Notes: a model not told the origin generated them from the letters alone. 60,127 nucleotides of DNA from CAZTKP01 sp964614215 (GCA_964614215.1 CAZTKP010000001.1:1-60127), one strand, 5' to 3'. Numbered from the stretch's first letter, positions 15,170 through 24,270 are shown. Made by a program: numbers and translations.

Positions 15170-17268
15170 TTTTCCTCTCCGGAATCTGAAGATTCCTTTG
15201 CTCTGATAAGCTCTTCTGTTTCTCTTATCTGATCACGAATTGTCTGCAGCTGCTCATCATCCTGGACACTCTGCTCAACTTTTCTAAGGATATCAAGGCT
15301 CTTGTTAAGATCTCCTGCCATGTCCCATGCCTGAGAAAGACCCATGAGACTTCTTATATCACCTTCTTCGATCTCAAGAGCTTTGTTAAAATAATCTATC
15401 GCATCCTTAAACATCCCCATGGACAGATGACTCATGCCCAGATCATAAAAATGGGATGATGATGTTTCACCATCAAACGATCTCTTCAGTGTCTCTCTAA
15501 CTTCATTAACCGTTCCTGCAAGGTCCTCTTCTTCTCTGACTGGAAGTATTTCTCTTATTCCTGCAAGAAAACTAGAGGAGGGGTAGTTGATTAGAAGTTC
15601 CTGTAAAAGCTGCGTAGCACTATTAAAATCCTCAATGCTTATATAAAATTCAAGCTCATCAAGATTTTCCTGAGGCGGTTCCTGAAGTTCGGAAATAATA
15701 TCGTTTGTCATCTTTTCAAATTCGCTGGCAAGATCTTCCTCCGGCTCCACAGTATGTGCCGTTTCTTCCAGTGCTATAGCTTCCGCTTCTAATACGCCTT
15801 CTTCCTCTACTTCATCTTCTGTTTCATCAACAGGTTCCAGAGTTACCGGACTCTCCTCTTCTTCATCTTCAGGGTTTCCATCTTTATCAGGGATACCGCT
15901 GAAAATATCGTCGGTCTCGACATCTTCAGAAAAATCACTTTGTCCAAAAGAGATCTTTTTCTTTCTTTCTGCCAGTCTTGGATCATCTTTTCCAAGCATA
16001 GACTCTGCATCCACCAGCAGCTCAGCAAGATCCGAAGTATCACCTTTTGCTATTTTAAGGTCGACAAGGGCTATGAGAAGATCTCCTGCTGTATCGACAT
16101 CTCCCGACTCTATATACGCCTCGATCAGAATATCAATAGTTTCAGAATGTTCCTTCCATCTGGGATATTTGTGAATTCTGTCTATAGCTTTGCTGAAAAG
16201 CCTGTAGCTCATAAAGACCTTTGCCTCTTTAAGAACCGTTTCGAGACTCTGTGTCGGCTCATCATCAGCTTCTTCAACATTCTCGACATCTTCAAGGTCA
16301 ATATCTATATCCAGTTCAAGATCTTCCTCTTCGGCAAAATCCAGATTTGTGTTGTCTATCTTGTCACTTATCAGATCTCTCAGTTTTCCTTCTTCCCTAA
16401 GGGCGGTCAAGGCTTCTCTATCATCCGGGTCAAGTTCCAGGATCTTTCTATAGACATTGTCTCTTTCTTCAAGATTCTGTCTTTTGGAACATACAACTGC
16501 TATCTGCTTATACGTTGCAATGAGTTTTCTTTTTTCACCCAGCTTTTCAAAAACGAAAGCCAGCTTTTCAAGGAATTCCATCGAATCAGGGTCTTCCACT
16601 ATAAGCTTTTGAAGAACCGTGAGAGCGTTAGTATAACTACCTGTTCTCAGGTAAAGATTTACCAGGTCCCTTCCTATCGTTATCTCTCCGTCTGAGGCAG
16701 TGTAGAGAAGCTTCAGGACGTTGGCGTAATCATTTGTCTTGCCGGTACCTTTCATTGATTCAGCCAGCGGAGCAAGAAGTTTCTCCGCCTCGTGCTTCAT
16801 GTTCTCTGCGATAAGCATATTGGCAAGCTTTACAATAAAGCCTGTGCTGTTAGGTGCCAGCTCCACCATCTTTCTGAGAATGTTTATCGCAGCAAGCTTG
16901 TTGTCCAGGCGGGCATAGTAATTAACCGCAGTCTGGTAGCGCATAATGGCATCTTTTACCAAGCCGCTCTGCCTGTCATAATCAGCAAGAAGAACATTGA
17001 TCTTTCCATGCTGGGCATTTATCATCAGAGCCTGCTTAAGAACAGCTTTAGCTTTGTTCAGGAATCCTTTTTTCTCAAAAAGATGTGCCGCTTTTTCATA
17101 GATCTCTATTGCCTTATCTTCGTTCCCGTCTCTTGCGTATAGTTCCGCCAGTCTGACATAAGCTCTATCATCATCGGGGTTTTTACTGATCACTTCCTGA
17201 TATTTTTCAATCTCCGTCGGACTTTTTTTGCCCCTGATAGAGAATCTTCCGGTATTTTTAGTAGCCAA
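15166..17268 (-). CDS. Large TPR-repeat protein
   Basis: 700 residues, starting at a TTG (17268) that has GGAAGG eight bases upstream. No signal peptide is seen. TPR-type helical repeats run from residue 20 to about 280 (DDRAYVRLAELYARDGNEDKA, then ILELDPDDREALTAL). Two acidic low-complexity regions lie near 305-345 and 460-540. Further TPRs occupy the C-terminus (FYDLGMSHLSMGMFKDAIDYF). It is likely a scaffold. It is coupled to efp upstream (2 bases) and to the exported protein downstream (overlap). Confidence 0.82.
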   Translation of the reverse strand: MATKNTGRFSIRGKKSPTEIEKYQEVISKNPDDDRAYVRLAELYARDGNEDKAIEIYEKAAHLFEKKGFLNKAKAVLKQALMINAQHGKINVLLADYDRQSGLVKDAIMRYQTAVNYYARLDNKLAAINILRKMVELAPNSTGFIVKLANMLIAENMKHEAEKLLAPLAESMKGTGKTNDYANVLKLLYTASDGEITIGRDLVNLYLRTGSYTNALTVLQKLIVEDPDSMEFLEKLAFVFEKLGEKRKLIATYKQIAVVCSKRQNLEERDNVYRKILELDPDDREALTALREEGKLRDLISDKIDNTNLDFAEEEDLELDIDIDLEDVENVEEADDEPTQSLETVLKEAKVFMSYRLFSKAIDRIHKYPRWKEHSETIDILIEAYIESGDVDTAGDLLIALVDLKIAKGDTSDLAELLVDAESMLGKDDPRLAERKKKISFGQSDFSEDVETDDIFSGIPDKDGNPEDEEEESPVTLEPVDETEDEVEEEGVLEAEAIALEETAHTVEPEEDLASEFEKMTNDIISELQEPPQENLDELEFYISIEDFNSATQLLQELLINYPSSSFLAGIREILPVREEEDLAGTVNEVRETLKRSFDGETSSSHFYDLGMSHLSMGMFKDAIDYFNKALEIEEGDIRSLMGLSQAWDMAGDLNKSLDILRKVEQSVQDDEQLQTIRDQIRETEELIRAKESSDSGEEK

Positions 17269-17270
17269 TT

Positions 17271-17843
17271 TTACCTTCCGCCGCTTTTTACCCGTTCAAT
17301 ATAACTGTAGTCTTCCGTGTTGATCTTGATAACATCTCCTTCAGCAATAAACATGGGCACCATAACCTGTCCCCCGGTTGTGACCTTGGCCGGCTTATAT
17401 GATGATGTCACAGTGTCACCCTTAAATCCGGGCTCTGTTTCAGAGATCTCCACTTCAATAAACTGAGGAAGGTCCATTGAGATCGGCGATCCGTTATAGA
17501 ACTGCACTGTTACTTTTTCATTTTCCTTGAGAAAAAGAACGACATCCTCGACAACTTTGAGATCGATGGTTATCTGTTCAAATGTCTCGGAATCCATGAA
17601 ATAGTAGAACTCGCCATCCGAATAGAGAAACTCCATCTCCTTTTCCTCCATGTCAGGTTTTTCAACCCTTTCTCCGGAAAGAAAAGTTCTTTCAGCTATT
17701 GATCCGCTAAGGATGTTTTTCAGTTTTGTTTTGATAACGGCTCTTCTTTTCTGCTGAATATGTGTCATTTCAACAATTCTGTAAGGGGTGCCGTCAATTT
17801 CAATTCTAAGTCCCTTTCTAAATTCTGAGGTCGAAATCTGCAT
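17271..17843 (-). CDS. efp: Elongation factor P with unusual modification loop
   Basis: 190 residues, full length, three-domain EF-P. It relieves ribosome stalling at polyproline. N-terminal STSEFRKGLRIEIDGTPYRIVEM and the C-terminal SYIERV region are standard. The loop that normally reads KPGKG before the modified residue is here QQKRRAV and is one residue shorter. The usual modified Lys may therefore be absent or replaced. It is the first gene of a run of about 12.5 kb, behind a strong promoter. Confidence 0.93.
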   Translation of the reverse strand: MQISTSEFRKGLRIEIDGTPYRIVEMTHIQQKRRAVIKTKLKNILSGSIAERTFLSGERVEKPDMEEKEMEFLYSDGEFYYFMDSETFEQITIDLKVVEDVVLFLKENEKVTVQFYNGSPISMDLPQFIEVEISETEPGFKGDTVTSSYKPAKVTTGGQVMVPMFIAEGDVIKINTEDYSYIERVKSGGR

Positions 17844-17891
17844 CTTTTCTCCTTAATTCTGCCTACAATTCTCCAAACACAAAAAAATAGG

Positions 17892-17927
17892 GCATAACAT
17901 ACTAAATGTAATGGATGTCATTGTCAA
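17892..17927 (-). promoter_or_regulatory. Promoter of the efp operon
   Basis: On the minus strand TTGACA (17922-17927) and TAGTAT (17899-17904) are separated by 17 bases. The start would be near 17892, about 50 bases before the efp ATG. It lies in the gap after the aroQ stop. Confidence 0.65.
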
Positions 17928-17944
17928 GTTTTAGAAGCGTAGCT

Positions 17945-18373
17945 TCAGACTACGGAAAGACTATTAAAAACCGCCTCAACGGCCAGACTGTATGTGTGAA
18001 CTCCGAAACCGCAGATAAATCCTTCCGCGACATCGCTGAGGTAAGAGTTCTGTCGAAACGCTTCCCTCTTGAAAATATTGGAGAAATGAGCCTCAACAAA
18101 AGGGACCTTTCTGAAAATCAGAGCATCTCTTATCAGAACACTGGTGTGAGTATATGCCCCTGGATTGATCACTATGCCGTCGGCACTGCACTCGGCAATT
18201 AATTTGGCAAGTTCTCCCTCAAAATAACTGCTTAAAAAAACGAGCTCGACACCTAAAGCAGACGCTTTTTCCGTCAAACTGCGAACAAGCTCTTCTCTTG
18301 TAAATCCGTATATTTCAGGTTCTCTTTCTCCGATCCTGTCCAGAAGAGGACCTTCTATAAGAGCTATTTTCAT
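17945..18373 (-). CDS. aroQ: Type II 3-dehydroquinate dehydratase, divergent
   Basis: 142 residues, right length for the small dodecameric enzyme of the shikimate pathway. Conserved parts are GEREPEIYG (Arg and catalytic Tyr), VINPGAYTHTSVLIRDAL (Asn and His), PFVEAHFSN (catalytic His) and FKREAFRQNSYLS (Arg). Two positions are off pattern. The opening NGPNLN motif is EGPLLD, losing an active-site Asn, and the QSNxEG segment is SSYFEG. I judge it AroQ, but with altered active-site edges. It starts 10 bases after the small ORF. Confidence 0.82.
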   Translation of the reverse strand: MKIALIEGPLLDRIGEREPEIYGFTREELVRSLTEKASALGVELVFLSSYFEGELAKLIAECSADGIVINPGAYTHTSVLIRDALIFRKVPFVEAHFSNIFKREAFRQNSYLSDVAEGFICGFGVHTYSLAVEAVFNSLSVV

Positions 18374-18382
18374 CGGTTTTCC

Positions 18383-18580
18383 TCACACTTCATTTATATC
18401 CAGCCAAAGCATCTGAGCCCACAAGCTTAAAAGGAGCTGTGCCTTTTCATCATCTTTTGCCGCATTTTCAGCAGCATTATAAATGACTTTCATTATTCCG
18501 TCCGGATCATTTTTCCCAAGCTCTTCCGACATTGTCTGAACCTCTATCCAGTTTCTCTGACGGATAGCTATGAGAAGCAT
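18383..18580 (-). CDS. Small hypothetical protein upstream of aroQ
   Basis: 65 residues from the ATG at 18580, mostly helical, acidic in the middle (SEELGKNDPDG, NAAENAAKDDEKAQ), ending LWLDINEV. A strong GGGGGAGGG lies 19 bases before this ATG. That is too far for it, but well placed for an in-frame CTG six codons earlier (MVTRTMLLIA...), so the real start may be 18598. It sits 10 bases before aroQ in the same direction, which argues for a real gene. I do not recognise it. Confidence 0.55.
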   Translation of the reverse strand: MLLIAIRQRNWIEVQTMSEELGKNDPDGIMKVIYNAAENAAKDDEKAQLLLSLWAQMLWLDINEV

Positions 18581-18656
18581 TGTTCTGGTAACCAGGATAC
18601 CCTCCCCCGATCTTTTATGGAAAGCTATCAGACAAGCTGTTTCAGGTCAAGAAAAG

Positions 18657-18692
18657 TTGCATTTACAGTGATATTCTGATAGATAAAAACCC
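18657..18692 (+). promoter_or_regulatory. Possible promoter of purH
   Basis: TTGCAT (18657-18662) and TAGATA (18680-18685) lie 17 bases apart, 48 bases before the purH start. The match is moderate. A short stem CCTG/CAGG followed by T7 lies between the promoter and the gene and could act as a weak attenuator. Confidence 0.4.
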
Positions 18693-18732
18693 CTGCACTT
18701 TCAGGTTGTTTTTTTACTATCAGGAGATGATC

Positions 18733-20292
18733 ATGACCAAAATTTCAAATGCAATTGTAAGTGTCTATGACAAGCGCGGCCTGACGGCTTTTGTTTCGGA
18801 ACTCGACAAGCTGGGAATAAAGATCTATTCAACCGGCGGAACATACTCTATGATCAAAGGTGAAGGTGTCAGCGCTGTGAAAGTTGAGGACTACACAGGT
18901 TTTCCGGAGATGATGAACGGAAGAGTCAAAAGCCTTCATCCGAAGATCCACGGAGGGATCCTTGCTGACAGATCGGAACAGGCTCACCTGGAAGCAGCGG
19001 AAAAACACGGGATCGCTCTTTTTGACATGGTTGTTGTCAACCTCTATCCGTTTCAGGAGACTGTTGAAAAAAATATGAGCATGGACGACATTATTGAGAA
19101 CATAGATATCGGTGGTCCGACACTTATCAGAAGCGCTGCAAAGAACTTCAGAAATGTTGCGATCGTCACCTCTCCTGACGACTACTGGTCAATCATAGAA
19201 GAGCTCAAGGAAAACGGTCAGTTAAGCATAGAAACAAGATTTGAACTTTCAAAAAAAGCTTTTGCTCACACAGCTTTTTACGACGGCTTTATCAGCAGTC
19301 ACTTCTCAAGGATAGACCATGCGGGGAACAGAATAAAGGAAGATCCGGAGATCCTGACCCTTCAGTTCACAAAAAAGGATACACTCAGATATGGAGAGAA
19401 CCCTCACCAGAAAGCATCTTTCTACGCTGACAGGAACGCCCCTTCCGGAACTGTCGCAACAGCGAAGCAGCTTCATGGGAAACAACTGTCCTTCAACAAC
19501 TACATGGATCTTGAAAGTGCAAAAAATATAGTCGCGGAATTTGACGAACCGGCTGCTTCAATAATGAAACACACGAATCCCTGCGGAGCTGCTGTCGGCG
19601 AAACACTTTGCGAAGCCTACAAACTTGCTCTTGAATGTGATCCTGTAAGTGCTTTCGGTTCAATTGTCGGTCTTAACAGAGAAGTTGACGAGGACACCGC
19701 TCTGGAGATCTCAAAGAATTTCGTTGAAGCCGTAATAGCACCTTCTTTCAGTGATAAGGCGTTGGATTTACTTACTAAAAAGAAAAACATCAGACTGATA
19801 GAGACAGGTGTTGTCTGCAGAGAGCCTGACATGGACTGGGAATTTAAAAAAGTATCAGGCGGACTTCTTATCGAAGACAGTGACAGATATATTGTTTCTG
19901 AAGAAGACCTTGAATTTGTTACAGAAAAAAAGCCCACAGAAGAAGAGATAAAAAAACTGCTTTTTGCCCAGAAGATAGTTAAGCATGTAAAAAGCAATGC
20001 CATTCTTCTTTCTGACGGCAAAGCAACAGTAGGAGTCGGCGCAGGACAGATGTCAAGGATAGATTCACTTGAGATAGCGATAAGCAAATCCAACAAACCT
20101 CTTAAGGGCTGTGTGATGGCAAGTGATGCTTTTTTTCCGTTCAGAGACAGTGTTGACAGGGCATCAAAAGAAGGTATCACCGCAATAATTCAGCCAGGTG
20201 GTTCAATGCGTGATCAGGAATCAATCGATGCATGCAACGAGCATGGAATAGCTATGGTTTTTACAGGAAAAAGATGTTTCAGACACCTTTAA
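18733..20292 (+). CDS. purH: Bifunctional AICAR formyltransferase / IMP cyclohydrolase
   Basis: 519 residues from the ATG at 18733, six bases after AGGAG. It catalyses the last two steps of IMP synthesis. The N-terminal cyclohydrolase (MGS-like) domain has SVYDKRGL, STGGTYSMI, GRVKSLHPKIHGGIL and VVVNLYPF. The C-terminal transformylase has LRYGENPHQKA, MKHTNPCGAA and SDAFFPFRDSVD. It is complete and directly followed by purD with 13 bases between. Confidence 0.97.
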   Translation: MTKISNAIVSVYDKRGLTAFVSELDKLGIKIYSTGGTYSMIKGEGVSAVKVEDYTGFPEMMNGRVKSLHPKIHGGILADRSEQAHLEAAEKHGIALFDMVVVNLYPFQETVEKNMSMDDIIENIDIGGPTLIRSAAKNFRNVAIVTSPDDYWSIIEELKENGQLSIETRFELSKKAFAHTAFYDGFISSHFSRIDHAGNRIKEDPEILTLQFTKKDTLRYGENPHQKASFYADRNAPSGTVATAKQLHGKQLSFNNYMDLESAKNIVAEFDEPAASIMKHTNPCGAAVGETLCEAYKLALECDPVSAFGSIVGLNREVDEDTALEISKNFVEAVIAPSFSDKALDLLTKKKNIRLIETGVVCREPDMDWEFKKVSGGLLIEDSDRYIVSEEDLEFVTEKKPTEEEIKKLLFAQKIVKHVKSNAILLSDGKATVGVGAGQMSRIDSLEIAISKSNKPLKGCVMASDAFFPFRDSVDRASKEGITAIIQPGGSMRDQESIDACNEHGIAMVFTGKRCFRHL

Positions 20293-20305
20293 TTTGGAGA
20301 GATCT

Positions 20306-21574
20306 ATGAAAGTTCTAGTAGTTGGAAAAGGCGGAAGAGAACATGCACTTGCATGGAAAATAGCACAGAGCGAAGCAGTTGAAAAGGTATATGCTTTTCC
20401 CGGCAATCCTGGAATTGCCGAAGTTGCCGAGATCCCGGATCTGCCTGACGATAAAAATGAAACTTTGAAGGAGTTTGCAAAAAATAACGACATTGATCTT
20501 ACTGTTGTCGGTCCTGAAGCATATCTTGCAAATGGAATTGCCGATGTTTTTGAAAAAGAAGGGCTGAAGATCTTCGGTGTAAATAAAAAAGCTGCACAGC
20601 TTGAATCATCCAAAGCTTTTGCAAAAGAGATCATGCAGGATGCAGGAATTCCGACAGCTGCACACAATACTGTTAACGATCTTGAAAAAGGATTGGAAGT
20701 GCTTGAAAAAAGTGAATATCCCATCGTTCTGAAAGCTGACGGACTTGCCGCCGGAAAGGGCGTTGTTATCTGTGAGACAAAAGAGGCCGCACAGAAAGAA
20801 CTTTCGGAAATGCTCAGCGGAAAATTTTCCGATGCAGGTTCAAAAGTTGTTATTGAACAGTTCTTAAAAGGTGAAGAGCTTTCGCTTCTTCTTTTTGTTG
20901 ACGGAGAAAATGTAAGGCCGCTTCAGTTCTCTCAGGATCATAAAGCTCTGCTTGATGGAGATAAGGGCCCGAACACAGGCGGAATGGGGGCATACACTCC
21001 CGTAAGTATTGCCGACAAAAAAACTTTCAGCGATGTTGACGATCAGGTTGTAAAACCTCTTCTTTCAGAGTTTAAGAAAAAAGGTATCGATTACCGAGGA
21101 ATTCTCTACATCGGGCTTATGATGGTAGATGAGATCCCGTATGTTCTTGAATATAACGTTCGTTTTGGAGATCCCGAGACTGAGCCGTTGATGATGATGA
21201 TGAAAAGTGACATTATTCCATTTATGACAGCAACCTGTGAAAAGAAGCTGGGCGAAACCGGTGACGTCCTCTGGCATGAAGGTGCAGGGGCGACAGTAGT
21301 TCTTGCAAGTGACGGGTATCCCGGATCTTATGAAAAAGGAAAAGTCATTGAAAATCTTGACAAAACAGACAACGAATGCGTTGTTTTCCATGCAGGAACA
21401 AAATTTGAAAACGGCAGTATCGTTACCGACGGAGGACGCGTCCTCATGGTGACATGCAGAGGGGAAAACATCTCTCAAGCCCTTGAAAGAACTTATAAAA
21501 ACACTGGAAAGATATCCTTTGAAGGTGCCTACTGGAGAAAGGACATCGGACATAGAGAAGTGGGAAGAAAATGA
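20306..21574 (+). CDS. purD: Phosphoribosylamine-glycine ligase
   Basis: 422 residues from ATG 20306, with GGAGAG upstream; the earlier in-frame TTG at 20294 has no ribosome site. It makes GAR in purine synthesis. ATP-grasp enzyme: MKVLVVGKGGREHALAWK, VVGPEAYLANGI, VLKADGLAAGKGVVIC (ATP site), PNTGGMGAYTP and YNVRFGDPETEP. The purH-purD pair is conserved in many bacteria. The stop overlaps the engB start by 4 bases. Confidence 0.97.
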   Translation: MKVLVVGKGGREHALAWKIAQSEAVEKVYAFPGNPGIAEVAEIPDLPDDKNETLKEFAKNNDIDLTVVGPEAYLANGIADVFEKEGLKIFGVNKKAAQLESSKAFAKEIMQDAGIPTAAHNTVNDLEKGLEVLEKSEYPIVLKADGLAAGKGVVICETKEAAQKELSEMLSGKFSDAGSKVVIEQFLKGEELSLLLFVDGENVRPLQFSQDHKALLDGDKGPNTGGMGAYTPVSIADKKTFSDVDDQVVKPLLSEFKKKGIDYRGILYIGLMMVDEIPYVLEYNVRFGDPETEPLMMMMKSDIIPFMTATCEKKLGETGDVLWHEGAGATVVLASDGYPGSYEKGKVIENLDKTDNECVVFHAGTKFENGSIVTDGGRVLMVTCRGENISQALERTYKNTGKISFEGAYWRKDIGHREVGRK

Positions 21575-22128
21575 TCATACAGAGTTCCGGATTTTTAAAA
21601 AGCGCATCATCAATGAAAGGTCTTCCGGAAGACGGACTGCCGGAATTTGCCTTCATTGGTCGTTCAAATGTCGGTAAATCAAGTCTGCAGAATATGCTGC
21701 TTGGAAGAAGCGGGCTGGTAAAAACATCAAAAAAGCCGGGAAAGACCATCCTGATAAACTACTTTCTGGTAAACGACAGCTTCTTTTTCGTCGATCTTCC
21801 GGGATACGGATTTGCCCATAGGTCAAAAGCTTCAAGAAACATGTGGCAGAAACTCATTGAGAGGTATCTGGTTGAAAGAAAAGAACTTCTAGACATCTTT
21901 CTTCTTATTGATTCCAGGCACGGAATTCTTGAAAATGACGGCATGATGATAGATTTTCTTGACCATTACAATATTCCGTTCACCCCAGTCTTCACTAAAA
22001 CCGATAAACTGAAAAAGAACGAACTTTCTGTAATAAAACAGAAGAATCCCGAATGTTTTTTCACCTCTGCTGCAAAAGGTTACGGCAGAGAGGAAATGCT
22101 GGGTTACATTGAGAGCCTCATGGTTTAA
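21571..22128 (+). CDS. engB: Ribosome-biogenesis GTPase EngB/YsxC/YihA
   Basis: 185 residues. It is a small GTPase needed for 50S assembly. G1 is GRSNVGKSS (30-38), the switch region has KKPGKT, G3 is DLPGYG near 73-78, G4 is TKTDK near 142, and G5 is TSA near 160. The ATG overlaps the purD stop. Confidence 0.94.
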   Translation: MIIQSSGFLKSASSMKGLPEDGLPEFAFIGRSNVGKSSLQNMLLGRSGLVKTSKKPGKTILINYFLVNDSFFFVDLPGYGFAHRSKASRNMWQKLIERYLVERKELLDIFLLIDSRHGILENDGMMIDFLDHYNIPFTPVFTKTDKLKKNELSVIKQKNPECFFTSAAKGYGREEMLGYIESLMV

Positions 22129-22138
22129 GAGCAATAAA

Positions 22139-22672
22139 ATGAAGCACTTGCAACTTTTTACAATTTTTGTGGTCCTTTTATTACTGATCAGGGTCAACGC
22201 CGCGGAAATTGTTGAAAGCGTCGTGGCGAGTCTTAACGACAGAGCTATAACTTATTCAGAAATACTGCAGGAAGGAGAGCTTCTCAACATTGAGAACAAC
22301 GTTCCTCCTGAAACCCCGCTTACACCGAAGATCAAAGAAAAGATCCTCAACCTCATAATGTTCAGGATCATAATGTTCAGGGAAGCAAGAGACGAAAACG
22401 TCACCATTGATGACAAGATCGTTGACAAAAAAGTGAAGGACTACATGTCCAATGTGTATATGAAGAAATTTCTGAAAAAGTACAGTCTATCCGACCTTGA
22501 ATTTAAAACTCTCATAAAAATGCGTCTGCTGGCAGATAAAATGACAGACCGTTTTCTGGAAAAGAGGTTCAGGAAAAAAACTCCGACCAAGGAAGAAAAG
22601 AAAAAGGCGATAGAGGACTGGCAGAAAAATCTTTTTAAAAAACAGAAGCTTGTGCTATATTCTATTCCGTAA
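22139..22672 (+). CDS. Periplasmic SurA-N-like protein without a PPIase domain
   Basis: 177 residues from ATG 22139. A signal peptide ends near RVNAAE (cleavage around residue 21). The next section (EIVESVVASLNDRAITYSEI) matches the start of SurA/PrsA chaperone domains, followed by long helices rich in Lys and Met. No parvulin domain is present and the protein ends where one would begin. It may be a chaperone for exported proteins. It lies between engB and parA, 10 and 15 bases away. Confidence 0.68.
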   Translation: MKHLQLFTIFVVLLLLIRVNAAEIVESVVASLNDRAITYSEILQEGELLNIENNVPPETPLTPKIKEKILNLIMFRIIMFREARDENVTIDDKIVDKKVKDYMSNVYMKKFLKKYSLSDLEFKTLIKMRLLADKMTDRFLEKRFRKKTPTKEEKKKAIEDWQKNLFKKQKLVLYSIP

Positions 22673-22687
22673 TTATCAGGAGGATAC

Positions 22688-23452
22688 ATGGGAAAGATAA
22701 TTTCGGTCATAAATCAGAAAGGCGGCGTGGGGAAAACAACCACAGCGGTTAATCTTGCCGCCTGCCTGGGCGTTATGGAAAAAAAGGTTCTGCTGGTAGA
22801 TATGGACCCTCAGGGAAACGCCACATCAATGAGTTCCATAAAGGCAGAAAAGTTCAATACGATCTATGACCTTATGGCAGACCCGGAGATCAACGCAGTC
22901 TACAGCACCGAACTTCCGTTCATGAAGATAATTCCCTGTAACGAGGAGCTTACCGGAGCTGAAATAGAGCTTTTGCAGATGGAAGATAGAGAGTATGTTC
23001 TCAAGCAGACTATTGAGGACCTGAAGAACAAGTTCGACTATATCATCATCGACTCTCCTCCAAGTCTGAACATTTTAACAGTTAACAACATGGTTGCTTC
23101 GGACGGTGTGATCATTCCTATTCAGTGTGAATATTTTGCACTTGAAGGTCTCAGCCGGATAATGGAGACGATCGGAAACGTACGGTCTATTAACCCGGAT
23201 CTTGAGATATACGGAATTCTGCTGACCATGTATGATAAGAGGGTTAAGCTTACCTTTGAAGTTGAAAAGGACGTGCGTGAGCATTTCGGGAAAGATGTTT
23301 TTAAAACTTTTATCCCAAGGAACGTTAAATTAAGTGAATCACCCAGTTTCGGAACACCGATCGTGCTTTACGATATCTCATCGATCGGTTCGAAAAAGTA
23401 TCTTGAACTGGCGGAAGAATTCATAAAAAGAATGAAAAGGAGCGGAAAATGA
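22688..23452 (+). CDS. parA: Chromosome-partitioning ATPase ParA/Soj
   Basis: 254 residues. Deviant Walker A KGGVGKTTTAVNLA at residues 11-24, VDMDPQGNATS near 39-49, and Walker B YIIIDSPPSLN near 117-127. It lacks an N-terminal HTH, as chromosomal Soj types do. It pairs with parB, which it overlaps by 4 bases. Together they segregate origins through parS sites; I saw no parS in this window. Confidence 0.96.
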   Translation: MGKIISVINQKGGVGKTTTAVNLAACLGVMEKKVLLVDMDPQGNATSMSSIKAEKFNTIYDLMADPEINAVYSTELPFMKIIPCNEELTGAEIELLQMEDREYVLKQTIEDLKNKFDYIIIDSPPSLNILTVNNMVASDGVIIPIQCEYFALEGLSRIMETIGNVRSINPDLEIYGILLTMYDKRVKLTFEVEKDVREHFGKDVFKTFIPRNVKLSESPSFGTPIVLYDISSIGSKKYLELAEEFIKRMKRSGK

Positions 23453-24270
23453 AGGAAAAGAGAAAACTGGGAAAAGGTCTTGATGCACTTATTAAATCAG
23501 CACCGGCCAGCGACTATATGGTCGTTTCCATAGAAGATGTCGTTCCTAACGAAAATCAGCCTAGAAAAAAGTTTGATGAACAGAGACTGAGAGAACTCTC
23601 GGAATCCATAAAACAGTACGGGATCATTCAGCCGATCGTTGTTAAAAAGGAAGGTCGTCAATATAGAATCGTTGCTGGAGAAAGAAGATACCGTGCAGCA
23701 AAAATGGCAGGTCTTGAAGAGCTTAAAGTTATTCTTTTTAAAGGGGAAGAGGATTATCAGGTAAGCCTCATTGAAAACCTTCAGAGAGAAGATCTCAATC
23801 CCATTGAAGTTGCTGAAGCATATACCGAGCTTATTAAAAGATTTGACTATACTCAGGCTGAACTCAGCAAGAAAGTCGGTAAAAGCAGAAGCGAGATCAG
23901 CAACAACATGAGGCTTTTAAACCTTGTCGGAAAAATCCAGGACCTGGTAAGAAACGGAACGATCTCTGTCGGTCAGGCAAGACCTCTTACTGTTCTTGAT
24001 AAAGATGATCAAAAACTGTTTCTCGACCGGATCCTTGAAGACAAGCTTACCGCAAGGCAGGTTGAAAAACTGGTTTCGTCAAAAAAAGAAAAAAAGGAAC
24101 AACCTGATCTAAGCAAATACTGGAAAAAAGAACAGAACGAGCTGAATCTGGCAACAAATGCAAAAGTTACTGTAAAAGAAAAGAAAAAAGGTGTCTCTAT
24201 CGTCCTTGATTTTAAAAATATAGGCGACTATGAAAGTTTTAGCAACATGTTGAAAAAACTTAACAAATGA
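23449..24270 (+). CDS. parB: Chromosome-partitioning protein ParB/Spo0J
   Basis: 273 residues. N-terminal LGKGLDALI, CTP-binding region ENQPRKKFD, YGIIQPIVV and AGERRYRAAKMAGL, then the ENLQREDLNPIEVAEAY box. The HTH (YTQAELSKKVGKSRSEISNNMRLL) is near 135-160, and there is a C-terminal dimerisation part. It clamps around DNA at parS and stimulates ParA. Confidence 0.96.
   Translation: MKEKRKLGKGLDALIKSAPASDYMVVSIEDVVPNENQPRKKFDEQRLRELSESIKQYGIIQPIVVKKEGRQYRIVAGERRYRAAKMAGLEELKVILFKGEEDYQVSLIENLQREDLNPIEVAEAYTELIKRFDYTQAELSKKVGKSRSEISNNMRLLNLVGKIQDLVRNGTISVGQARPLTVLDKDDQKLFLDRILEDKLTARQVEKLVSSKKEKKEQPDLSKYWKKEQNELNLATNAKVTVKEKKKGVSIVLDFKNIGDYESFSNMLKKLNK

Noticed and set aside
15940..16695. 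251-codon open frame on the plus strand
   Set aside because: Antisense to the large TPR gene; its composition (Phe/Ile/Ser-rich) is what a reversed TPR sequence gives.
18686..18732. Purine riboswitch upstream of purH
   Set aside because: The leader would be under 50 bases and shows only a short stem with a T run; the conserved three-way junction is not there.
22688..24270. Origin of replication or parS sites near parAB
   Set aside because: No parS-like palindrome (TGTTNCACGTGNAACA type) and no DnaA-box cluster was seen here or elsewhere in the window; dnaA, gyrB and gidA are also absent.
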